A DNA stretch of 64,000 bases. It comes from Melanocharis versteri (taxonomy: Eukaryota; Chordata; Aves; Passeriformes; Melanocharitidae). Position 1 is the stretch's first letter. The number at the start of each line of letters is the position of its first letter. This document shows, in pieces, positions 53,740 to 64,000 of the stretch. A program made the position numbers and the translations under genes. Below the pieces are notes generated by a model that was not told the DNA's origin, made no database searches, and saw only the letters and a list, made by a program, of their open reading frames with translations. Location of the stretch: assembly GCA_013397845.1 (NCBI GenBank), contig VZTG01009295.1, positions 1 through 64,000 on the forward strand, given 5' to 3'.

Positions 53740-55210
53740 AGGCTATATACTCCCTTGCCTTTTCCTTTTAATATCTCTTTATAGATTTCTTATCTGTGAA
53801 TCTGTCTAATCACTTTTGGAACCTGCTGACACTGTGCCTGCAAAATATCCTGGGTAAGAAAGTCCAAAAGTTCATTACCTGCCTTATCAAGGATTATTTT
53901 ATGTCTTTTAAATTATCTCCTACTAGTTTCCCAAAACGCTGCTTAGCTACAGTGTTACAAGATGTGCTAACAGTTTGTCATTTTGTTTATACATCATTTT
54001 CATATCCCCGTATATATCTCAATCATATCCCCTTCAGCTTTTTTGTTTCCAGTCTGAAGAGTCCCTGCATTTTTAATCTCTCCTTGTAAAATGATTGCTC
54101 TCTTGCATCAATCATTTTAGCTATCCTCTTCTGGGCATTTTCCAGCTCCACTATTTTATCCTTCAGGTGTGGAGACTGGAACTGTGCCCAGCACTCAAGA
54201 TGAGGACACATCAATTTTACACAGGAACAAAATGTCAGTCTTGTTCACAGTATCATTCTTTCTGATGCCCACAACTTCATTGGCTTTTTATCATCTTCAG
54301 CACATTAAGCCAAGAATTTCAGGGAATCACTGGTAATGACTTCAAAATTTCTTTTATGAAAGGGATAACATACAGTTCAGAGTCCAGCACAGTGTAGCCT
54401 GGTTAAGTTCACTTTTTCCTAAATGAATTTCCTCTTATTCACCTAAAGAGAAGTGTATCCACCAGCTTTTTGCTCATTCAGTTTTATGACGTTCATTGAA
54501 TGTCCTTCACCATTGGTGTAGCATTTGATTTACTCAAAATGCTTATCCAAAAAGTATAGATTTAACTTTTCACTCCCAGTTCTGTCACTGATGATGTTTC
54601 AGAATCAAAATGGGCCCAGTAGTGGTCTGAAAGGGATGTTACTGCTGACTTTCCTCTATCATGAAAAGTGGCCACTAAATGACTCTTAGCTTCCTCACCT
54701 TTAATCAGCTTTCAGTTTGAAAATGGACCTTTCCTCTAACCCCACAGCAATTTTACAACGCTAAAATGTTCTGCTGTGGAACACCATCAAGGATCTTCCG
54801 AAAATCCTAGCATAACATGTTGGCTGGATCCCTTTTATCTGCAGACTTATTGACACTCTACAGGATGCTATCAGACTCCCCCTCACAGTGGCCACACTGG
54901 TACTTTTTCAGTGGATCATATCTATCCATGTACTCTTATCAATGTGACCATATTTCTTAGGACTGACTCTACTAGCTTGGTGGGGAGTCAGGCATCTGCA
55001 ATCTGAAATTTCTGCTGCATCAATAATTTTGCAATGAAATGTGAGTATTCTGCTTTCCAGATATTCTTCAGCAATGTTTCTGCCTGGGGTTGCGCGTGCA
55101 TGTGTTTGCTTGTTGCATGTTTCTGAGCAACTTTGGAAATTATTAAGGAACCAAGTATCCAAGTTATAAAGAAAAAATGTGACATTGGTGGGGTTAGTGC
55201 CATCCTTCTT
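53740..55210 (-). mobile_element. Long ancient CR1/L3-type LINE relic, antisense
   Basis: The + strand matches, in family order, the reverse complement of old amniote CR1 elements: AATCTGTCTAATCACTTTTG near 53799, CTCAATCATATCCCCTTCAG near 54019, TCTGAAGAGTCCCTGCATTT near 54053, a segment with ATCCTCTTCTGGGCATTTTCC near 54123, CTGTGCCCAGCACTCAAGATG near 54183, CATTGGCTTTTTATCATC near 54278, and AAGGATCTTCCGAAAATCC near 54789. It still encodes a recognisable reverse-transcriptase C-terminal segment at 54214-54023. At about 1.45 kb it is by far the longest CR1 copy here. Frequent stops and frameshifts show it is long dead. The right edge is approximate because similarity fades after about 54990. 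Confidence 0.88.
54023..54214 (-). pseudogene. CR1 reverse-transcriptase C-terminal remnant
   Basis: This minus-strand frame of about 63 codons preserves the signature that follows the catalytic domain of CR1 ORF2. PHLECWAQFQSPHLKDKIVE corresponds to the family's conserved PHLEY...FWSP block. A basic ENAQKRIAKMI helix, a YKERLKMQGLF block and LETKKLKG follow, matching the usual YEERL...LGLFSL...RRLRGDL order. The catalytic YADD box is not in this interval, and flanking frames are broken by stops. It is a dead retrotransposon fragment and not a host gene. Confidence 0.9.
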
Positions 55211-57324
55211 AGACTGATGCATCATTGCAGCTGGCATCATTGTCACAGATACTGATAGGAACAATCCAGTAAGCCTCTGTGCCAAAACCCAGACAGGCAT
55301 GCTTTGGATAGCTCAGCTTTTACCACAGCTTCCTACCACAGAAAAAGGATTGAAGTGCTGAACTTCATGACCTTTTCTCCATGGGATTTTCATGGCAATA
55401 GACTTGCTAGTACATAGAGGCCTTTAAAATTATTTGACAAGTCACGTTCAGCCCAGTGGTAATTCACAGAAACAGACACCACTTCTGGTTAATTGTGAGA
55501 AGCTGTATTACTGCCTTGATGTACCTCTACCTAGAAATGAAGTCCCTAATGCTTCAATCGAGGCATTTAATAACAATAGATAAAATTGCGCGTGACTTAC
55601 AGAGAAGCATTTCCTACTCTCGCAAAAATCAAATTTTTCCATAGTTAACATATACTGTTGTCCGTGTGAGGTTTATGTAAGACACAGGTCACTCCTGTGA
55701 TTCTCTTAAAATACTCCTTGTTAAATCCATATGAATGCAGAAGCGAAATATTTTGCTAGATCTTATCATGTTTTCAAGCCAGTAAGAACTCCTTACACAA
55801 GTGTTCCAAGCAACCTGCAGCTACAGATGTGGTCCCAGACTGTGCTCCTTCATCATCGCTGCAAGCTTTTCTGCTGAAATATTTCCTTGCCTTGTTTGTT
55901 CATAGTGACTATTCAGGTAGCAAGACTGACTGTCAAATAATCAACCCTGCTCTGTGGTTTCCACTGGCATTAGGGAACAGCCAGCCAAGAAATTATCCAA
56001 GAAGTTCATTTCATTTTTAACACAACAGAAAAAGCTATCTGCTCATAATGCATGGGGACACTATATTCTTATTCCCAAGCAAACCAGTTGACATTTTTGT
56101 TATCTTAATATACTGTCTCCAAGAAAACGTGGTCATGAAAGTATTGGCCTGATATTGTGTATGAGACCAGCTGTAAAAGTCCTAAAGGAGTTAATTACTT
56201 ACCAAGATCCTTGACATAAACAAAAGCTCCACTATTATTTCTTTTGAAAATGCCCACGAAATCCTGATCCAAATCCCATACTGATAACACAACTGATTTC
56301 TTGGAAATCAATTTTAAATTTTATCTCGAGAAGGCTCGAGGTGATTTTGCTCTCCTCACAAACAGCTAGTGTAACCGTCTCTGCTCTTTATCAACTATGA
56401 AACTTAACAGACTCTTGGATACTGTCACATCTGACCCTAGGATCTCCTTTTAACTCTGGTGATTTTAAGAACTTCACCAAAAGCACACTAATTTGAGCTG
56501 TCACTCTCATGCTGTGCTGTCTCTAGGCACATGGTCTGGTTGAATGTAAGGTGCAACCAGCCAAAGATTTAATCCTTTCAAGCTGTTATTCAGGGAGACT
56601 GGCTGATGAGGCTTGCGGGGTTCCTCATTGTTCTGCATGTCACTCCTCATCTGGCTTGCACACAGCCCCTGAAGCTGTCCCATTGGACAAGTTATCAAAC
56701 CGTGCCGCGCTCGTCGCAACCCCAACCTATCTGAAGGATTGCAATACAAGCAGGAACAGGTTTTGGATTCATCTCTGACATCATCTACCTGGCATCCCTT
56801 TGCAGTGTATACGAGAGCGTATTTGCTCAAGGCTACGGAGCTGTGCCAAAGGCAGTCCCTTCTGTTATCAAGGCCACTGCACTTGACTCATTCAAAGTGC
56901 AGATTGCCAAAGGAGTAAGTTGGAACTGCTGTGTTGACTGGTTGACAAGACACCTGTCTTTCAGCTCTTCATGGGCCTCTCTCCAGAGCCTAGGACTATC
57001 ATTGCATTCATAGCCTGATAGTCCAAGCTCAGCAAAGCTCACGAATTCAAGTGTGTAACACTTCTTTCTTGTTGAGGGCTCATAATGAGTCACAGACTTC
57101 ACCAGTTCTAAGAGAAAAGAGTGCAAGTGACAGAGAAGCTAAATTTGTTTCCTTCAGAGGGATAGTTACCACCTAAAACACAGGGCTTCAAGGTTTCAAG
57201 CAGTCTGAAACACCTACTGGAGGTTGTTGTGTTATATAGGGGATACTGTTCCTTGTTTGTGCAAGCACAACTCCTGCCATGACCTGTTTCTCTACTTCTC
57301 CATTCAAGCAGAACCCAGAATGAT

Positions 57325-57351
57325 GGGGGCAGGGTAGGGGGGGAGGAAGGG
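57325..57351 (+). other. Canonical G-quadruplex motif
   Basis: Four G-runs of 5, 3, 7 and 3 separated by loops of 2, 2 and 5 bases fit the G3+N1-7 rule for intramolecular quadruplexes. It lies in AT-rich, CpG-poor DNA away from any visible promoter, so a function is not apparent. Confidence 0.7.
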
Positions 57352-57788
57352 TGGAGTTGTTTGTGGTGGTATTTTTCTTGTACTGATGAGGAGTTACATT
57401 CACACACCCAGGCTGCCCCTAGTCTGTGTGTTCTGCTCCACAAGCACAACAGCGTACATGCAGGAATCCACTGGCTCAAATAAATGCAGGAAGCTGTTTT
57501 AGAGACAGCTTCTCTTTGCTTTACCCATGAATGACTTCTTAGTGGGATTATTCCACATGAATAAGGAAGGGTTATCTGGTCTGTAAGACCTGCTTTCTTT
57601 TGAGTCTTGCAAGGGAAACAGTGGAAGCTCTATTGTTGAGTCACATAAAACTGGAACAGACAAGTTGCTACGGACAAGGCTGTGTCATTTAGACTCAGCC
57701 TCTCTGGTGGGAGTCATGTAGAAGGCCCTCTTGTTATGGGCATTTTCCCTTCCAAGCCCTCACAGTTACTAATTCTGGTAAAAGATTG

Positions 57789-57803
57789 TCTCTCTCTCTC
57801 TCC
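57789..57803 (+). repeat. (TC)n dinucleotide repeat
   Basis: Seven TC/CT units in a short homopyrimidine tract running into CCCC. It is a minor microsatellite. Confidence 0.85.
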
Positions 57804-59973
57804 CCATGCTGCTGGCCAAACTGGGAGAAGACAGCCTGCTAGTGGCTTTCCAATATTCCCCTCAGAGTGCTGAGTTCACTGTGAGGAGCAGGCAGGGAAT
57901 ACCCTCTTCCCCGTGTCAAAAGGAACAAGCATCATTGCTTGGGAAAGATGTTTTTGTTCATCCCTGTCCCTTCCAGATAGCCATGTCTAGGAGAGGGAGA
58001 TGTGACCCCCAAGAAGAGGATGGAAAAAAGCCCCGGGCTCCTGCAGAAGGGATGAAGGCGAGGTGACGTACGGGGCCATTGTTTTCCCAACTGTGATTGA
58101 AACAGCCTCAGCTTTAGTCAGCTGTCTAGCACCCTAACCCTCCCAGCTTTAATTCTGCCTCCTTGCCCCTATCATAGGGGCCTCTGCAGTTGCAAAGAGC
58201 AGCTTATCGGGCACTACCTATTTATTTCTGGATGTGTCACTATATTCTTCAGCCAACCACCTCAGCTTCAAGGATCAGTCGTACAGTCACCATGGATCAG
58301 GCAGACTCTGCTTTTTTGATGACCAACTGCACTCAGCGCAGCCCTGAACACTGACACCAGGATCATTCGGAGAATAGGCACACACAGAACTGTGCACTAT
58401 ACTTGTCCATGCACTGGTGTAAACACTTTTCCCTGGGTTTGTGGTAATTTGTACTAGGATGGTTTCAATAGTAAGGAATAGGCCTTAGTAGCTTGGTAGA
58501 CTTGGTAGCCAATCTGCTGGGAACTGGGAACATTTTAAAGCAGCAGCTACAGCAAGGAGTTAAAAATCATTAAGCTCATTCCAAAAGCCTAGCTGAAGGG
58601 CTGGTGCACTGTTTGGGTTTGAATTAGTCACTTGACCTCTGTTTGCTTTATTTATCCCAGCCGGAGAACTGGGCATAAAAACACCCTTGCCACAAATCTG
58701 TAGCAGATTAAAAGAGGAAAAACAGAGCACACTGAGAGAAAGAACAAAATCCACTTCACAGAATTTTCATCAGTGTAACAGCTGTGGGCTTCATGTAGAG
58801 TGTTAAAAATGTCTCTCTGACTTAGGATGTAGTTTCTCAAGAAACAGGGGTTACTGCTGATACCTGACAAGCGTGCACAAGGCAATGACATGCAGAGGTA
58901 CCAAATATTTCACCCTAGACTTGCCTCAGACTGCATTCAAACCTGAATCTCAACCATATTAATGAAGGTCCAGATGCACCATGGTCCGAGAAGCTAGGAC
59001 AAAAGGCATGGCTGTGCTGGATACACCTACTTTTTTGATCCTGGGAATCTTGTTAAGGTAGAATTTAAGAACTTTGGGGATTTGTCTGGGGTTTCTAGAT
59101 CTACAGCCCCCTCAGCACCTCTTGGATACATGCACTGTCACCACAGAGTTGTTGTTCCTCATTGTTGGAACATACCAGCTCTGGACCCATGGCTTTTTAG
59201 TAAATTCAGCTAAATCTGTTTTAATGCATGCACACCTCCACATACTTCAGCAGTGATATACACAAGCCAGAGACTCTTCTCTTGGGAGATCTGAAGAATC
59301 AGCTCAGGCTCAGTAGTCATAGCTATGGTAAAACTTGACCTACAGGGCTGGAACTGGTCACGCTGTATTGTGCACTGTCCTGCTGCCAGTGACCTCATAC
59401 CAAGTCATCTGGAGCATCTCTGCACCTAAGAAACGTGTGCATCCCTATGGACAAAAGGGCATTTCCAGAAGTTACTTGAAAGTGTTAGAAATTTCTCTTC
59501 TCTGCCTGCTGACCTTTGGATAATTAAAATAAGATCCCAAATCCTTTCTAGACAGTCAGCTTCCTCTGAAGCAAGGCTTTAAGAGATTCATTTTGAACTC
59601 TAGAAAGCTTTATGAGTTGATGAACATGAACAGCATAAGAACGGAAATGGTATGGAAATGTACTGAAAAACAGCTGGAAAAACTCCATTCAGAAGCAAGA
59701 ACCAATGATATAAGAAAGGATTAATTTGCACAATATCGTTTATATTCACTTTTCACCCTTTCAAAGAGGTGATTTTTACCCTTGGTTGTTTTGTTTTGCT
59801 GCCTTCTTTCCATTTGCTAGCACATGCACTCACTTGCCTCTCTGCATATAGTATTGTTGTAGTATCTGGGCAGAGTTTAAAACTGCAGAAGCTTTCTCAA
59901 GGTTTGCAAGGACATGCACATCCAACAGCCTCTTCTGCAGGTTTATTTTTATTCAGATGGGTGGAATTAATTC

Positions 59974-60005
59974 AAATAAATAAATAAATAAATAAATAAA
60001 TAAAA
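59974..60005 (+). repeat. (AAAT)n microsatellite
   Basis: Nearly eight uninterrupted AAAT units. Perfect repetition suggests recent expansion and likely length polymorphism. Confidence 0.95.
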
Positions 60006-61989
60006 CTATTAGGTAAATATTTTCTGCAACTGTAATTGGGAGATGGCATTACACTTAGTTCTAAATAAACTCACTGATCTCAGGATCTCTTTGAAGTCAA
60101 TAACACACGGTCACTACCAGCAACTGAGTGCTCAAGAAGTAAAATCTGTCTCTGTGCAGTGGATGAGTTCATGGACCAAGTGTCATCCAGGTTCCTACTG
60201 AAATCTACCCAGAAGGCTGACATGGGATTCAGCCAAAGTTTACACCCTGTGCCAGGTACAGTGCCACGACCCACACTACCTGTAACAAAGACAGATAAAA
60301 CCAAACTGGCAGGGAGAGAATGGATTTTTCTACATGTTTCTTTTGCACCAACATACAATGCTCTAGTCCTGGCAAGCATCACATGGTGATATTACCAACA
60401 ACATCAAATCCCTTTGTCTAAGAAAAAAACAAGAATGGAAATCTTACTCACATGCACGCAATAAAATTTTAAAGCTACAGCATAATAAAATTATAGCGAG
60501 TCCTAACTGTTGAAAACCACCTTTTATATTTAATACAAAATAATTTTCTTATTACGTATGATGAAATTCAGGTAATCTGAGAAACTCAGAAAGGGATTCT
60601 TGAACTTCTCTCCCTCAGGCTACTCATAAACAAAATGATGTACAACTTTGGAAAGTTTATTTCAAAATCGTTATAGACCCTCATTTTTAAGAGCTATTCA
60701 GAAGCAAATTCCAGCTGAAGACTAAGAAGCCTTCTTTTATGCAAAATTTATTTCAGGAACTCTTGTCCTTCTAGCACAGTTTTACTCAATATATGACAAT
60801 CTGCCAGGCATTGACTTTACCTGGTTTATTCACTCCTTTTGACAATTTAACCTGTGAGAGGATGGGAATAGAGCAACACTATTTTGAGCAGTGTACGAAG
60901 GACACATCTTTCAAGGAGTTTGCATTTCCTGCAGACAGGTGGTGGTGACCACAGAACAGCACACCAGCACACAGAGTTTGGGTGACTCTGCAGGTAAATA
61001 CACGCACACTGTTACTGGATTTACACGTGCAGATGGAAGACATTTCCATAGATTTATTCACTAAGGCCATACCAATGAACTTATCTTCAAAATGGCTAGG
61101 GAGGAAAAAGAAAATCAACATTTTTTTCCAAATTTTGCTTTTAAAACTTCATGTTCAGAATAATGGGTCATAATGCAACTCCAGCATGGAAGCAACTTAT
61201 TCCATTATGCTTAACTGCACATGACTTCTGCGGCATCACTAGACAAAGGCTACTTACTCAGAGCTTTGCCTTTGGAGGTTCCATGTTCAGTAAAAACAGA
61301 CTCCAACACGTACGCAAGTCTAGTCTTGAATCTCTCTGCTGAGTCAGCCGTGAGGGAGCGATAAATGCTTGTTGGAAGTTAGACTCCAGACCACTATGGC
61401 TGAGTTAACAACTAAAAACAATAGTTCTTTCTTCTCTTTCCCCTTTCATTACATACATGTCTCACTGACAAGTCAGCCTGGAGTGCCCATCCAGGTTTCC
61501 ACCCTCAGCTGCTGGTCCCATTCTTTACAGGGTACGTGTAGCTCAGGAACCAGTTGCCAAAATCCTACTGTTTTCATCACAAGGGCAGAAGTGTGATCTG
61601 AACATGGTGATCACTGGGAATCCCTCATCAGACCTGTTAATTTTAACAGCTCTTGCACTGATTCAGGAGTAGAACAAGACTGAGGAGAACAGATAGCTGG
61701 GGACAGTAGCAACACCTGTTCCAGTGTCTGAATTGTCTCCATCAGCCTATCACTCCCTTGAGGTTCATAAACTATCCATCTTTCCCTCAAACCTACATAC
61801 TTCTAACGTAATCCTGTTCTCACAACAGCTAAACTTTGAACAACATCCACTAAGGCCACATAAACACAAGACCTGATGACAAACAGAACAAAATGTATTT
61901 GTAGCTGTGTTGGTGTAAATGGCAGGAATCTCTTCCCCATCTTCTTTCACGGCAGCTTCACCATAGTGCAACTCCTTGAAGCCAAGACA

Positions 61990-62340
61990 CAGAGTCTTAA
62001 TACACCTATTTCCAAAGCTGTGGCTTTTTAAACGTAACGATTTTCCAAAACTCCAATCAATCCTTAAAAATTACAAGCAAATATAAACAAAATATACATG
62101 GCCCTGGATTTCCTCCAGAGGCCTGTGGTACACTGCAGGCAAAGGATAATGTAATTAAATATGGGCAGTCTGCCGACTACTCACTGTCGGTTTTGGCCGG
62201 ATGCGAACTGAACAAGTTTGCCCTATTGCAAACATTTGTTTTACAGTGCTACAACTTAATTGAGCTTGGAAAGCTTCTGCAGGCACTAACAATGGCTTAC
62301 CTCACTAATGAGTAGGGATAATATGACCGCTTTTACTCGG
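61990..62340. promoter_or_regulatory. Candidate conserved enhancer-like block with retained CpGs
   Basis: This unique block has unusual CpG retention for its surroundings (AACGTAACG near 62031, GCCGAC near 62172, TGTCGG near 62185, GGCCGGATGCGAACTG near 62194, ACCGC near 62326). It also has homeodomain cores (ATAATGTAATTAAATATGG near 62146, CAACTTAATTGAGC near 62253) and runs such as TTGCAAACATTTGTTTTAC near 62226, a FOX/CEBP-like combination. There is no repeat similarity and no coding frame. It looks like a conserved regulatory element; this is inference. Confidence 0.3.
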
Positions 62341-64000
62341 TGGGCAAAATCCACCCCCATATTCATTTTGTAACCTCACAAGTGAAGTAGGCACTTATGG
62401 ATATGTGTGCTTGGGGAAAAAAAGAGAGTGATAAAATAAGCTTAAAATGGTTTCCTGCATTGAGAATATACTGCTGCAAAGATGATCTTGGCTACATGAT
62501 AAATTGAAGAAACAGGCACAATTTCCCCAAAAATCAATGGGGAACTTCCTCTGCACTGCTGATGCTCACCTCCTTTCTGCAGTTGCTTAGTCACCTATGT
62601 CAGAAGAGGTTTAGCCCAGGGAATCACAAAAGGGCTACTGAAACATCCTTTTGCAGTAGGCCAGTTAACACTCAGTGACAAGAAGCTGCCTCTCATTTCC
62701 TGACATCTCTCTAGGTGCCATATTGACCTAGGCAAACCAAGCACTCTGGCAGTAACATACTCAACCAACTTCCAAAAGCAGAGCGGGAACATATTCAGCA
62801 AAGTTTATTTGCTGGGTGGTGCTGTTTCTTTCCTTGATTGGGTTGTGAAGCTGCATTTATTTTGAATGGAAAAACAAATTAGTACATCGCCCAAACCCCT
62901 CCTTCTCCCTGGGGAGGACCGACATTCTACCCACAAGCTTTATCCCAGGCTAAGTCTGGAAGTCTCTTGAGGAAGCCCCTTGTTAAAAATATTGGCAGTT
63001 ACCGCAAAAAATGGAATTATGGTTCTGTGTCTTCCTGAATTTCATATTGTACGATCTAGTCTGAAATACGCTGCCTAGAATGGCTGCAAAATACAGGACA
63101 GATACGAGCGATCTGTCTGCTACTGTAAGCCAGATGAGACTGAATAGTTGCTTATCTTCTCTACAAAATGGGATCAAAAGGTCTTCCCTTAAAAGTCCCA
63201 TGAAAGATGGCAATTCCAGAGAGCAGCTGAAGCTCCCTGAAGTATGACATTTTGCCAGACTGTGGCTGGGTTTTGAAAAAAGACCCCGCATGTTTGTCTC
63301 CCAGAAGGTCTTTTCACAATGCTCAGTCTTATACTTGAACACACACAAAGAAGGCAGGCACAGGAAGGAGACTTGGCTTGAACTCAGGATTCCCTGGTGG
63401 TTGGGACTTCAGTGTTATTTTCATTCTGTCTGACTCGTATACTGTAATTGCACTGGGCCTGCAGATGACAAATTAACTTATATTTTCTGCTACAGGCAGG
63501 TATTTGTTTGGATTCAGGTTGTGATTTTTTTGCATATAGGAATGTGTCAAGCACGTGTGAACTTTGCATTTCACAAGATTAACATTAAGCATTACACCTG
63601 GGAGATGACAGACTGCAGCCCATTGCCTGCAAGGAGAGACTTTAAGAAAGCCATGTCTGTGTTATGTATAGAATATGGCATAAGGTTCACACAAACTGCA
63701 TCCTTAACAATACTGCCAAGACATATTTGGAATGAACAGGGCAGACAGTTCAAAGCCAACTTGCTCTCCAGCATCACTCATGGAGAACCTCCTCCTGTTT
63801 ATGTTTGTACATAAAAGATACCAAAACCAGATAGTGTCTGCACCTGGCTTGCTTCTGACTTTCCCAAGTGACTTCCCACATGACTCACCTGGGTGGAAGA
63901 TGGCAGGCAAACCACCAGCGAGATCCCCGTAAGCAGGCGCAAAAACAAACAGCAGCCTTTTTACTATTGTGCATGAAAGGCAACCCACGTACTACTTTTA

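Larger units (their letters stand above)
55211..64000. other. Gene-free right end of the window
   Basis: About 8.8 kb with no recognised gene. It includes a G-quadruplex motif at 57325-57351, a (TC)n tract at 57789-57803, an (AAAT)n tract at 59974-60005, and enhancer-like unique blocks near 55430-55680 and 61990-62340. Open frames of up to 123 codons (for example minus 57479-57108 and minus 63348-62983) have no recognisable domains. Confidence 0.4.

Noticed and set aside
54908..55300. 130-codon minus-strand frame as a host gene
   Set aside because: It lies mostly within the decayed CR1 relic and has no recognisable domain.
1..64000. Endogenous retrovirus or LTR element
   Set aside because: No paired LTRs, primer-binding site or gag/pol/env-like frames were recognised on either strand. 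A very degraded solo LTR cannot be excluded by eye.

Overview
The window looks like gene-poor nuclear DNA of a bird, most likely a passerine. The main evidence is the repeats. There are several fragments of chicken-repeat-1 (CR1) LINEs, including copies that share the diagnostic avian 3' end (ATTCTGTGATTCTATGAT). There is also one SINE (1025-1160) built from a tRNA-Ile(AAU)-like head joined to a CR1-type tail. That architecture is known from the passerine TguSINE1 family. Base composition is AT-rich with strong CpG depletion, apart from two GC-rich islands. There are no operons, no ribosome-binding sites and no long open frames (the longest is about 230 codons and looks like chance). Prokaryotic features such as CRISPR arrays or insertion sequences are absent.

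Layout. (1) 1-290 is a CpG-island promoter cut by the left edge. It has three GGAA (ETS-type) cores at 6-bp spacing, two near-identical YY1-like elements, a GC box and a good minus-strand splice donor at 40/41. Together these suggest the first exon of a gene running leftward out of the window. (2) About 0.3-41 kb is non-coding sequence. It contains the tRNA/CR1 SINE, CR1 fragments at 11.06-11.43, 19.56-20.0 and 25.52-25.71 kb, simple repeats, a small duplication at 22.6 kb, and several AT-rich, homeodomain-site-rich blocks that read like conserved enhancers. (3) About 41.1-41.6 kb is a second CpG island, immediately preceded by a perfect-period 64-bp tandem duplication. It is followed by a strong polypyrimidine tract and acceptor ending at 41636, and about 0.7 kb further by the most protein-like exon candidate (42309-42471, + strand, function not recognised). 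(4) About 42.5-64 kb is non-coding again. It contains a short avian CR1 tail at 52.6 kb, a long and old CR1 relic at 53.74-55.2 kb that still encodes a recognisable reverse-transcriptase C-terminal segment on the minus strand, a G-quadruplex motif at 57.33 kb, simple repeats, and a CpG-retaining enhancer-like block near 62.1 kb.

I could not identify any complete protein-coding gene. The simplest reading is an intergenic or large-intron interval between, or inside, genes driven by the two CpG islands, with dispersed regulatory DNA and a layered record of CR1 activity. Statements about conservation and splicing are inference and need alignments or RNA data. I found no convincing new biological system. 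The best leads are the duplicated YY1/ETS promoter architecture, the 64-bp duplication beside the second CpG island with its nearby exon candidate, and the 1.45-kb ancient CR1.
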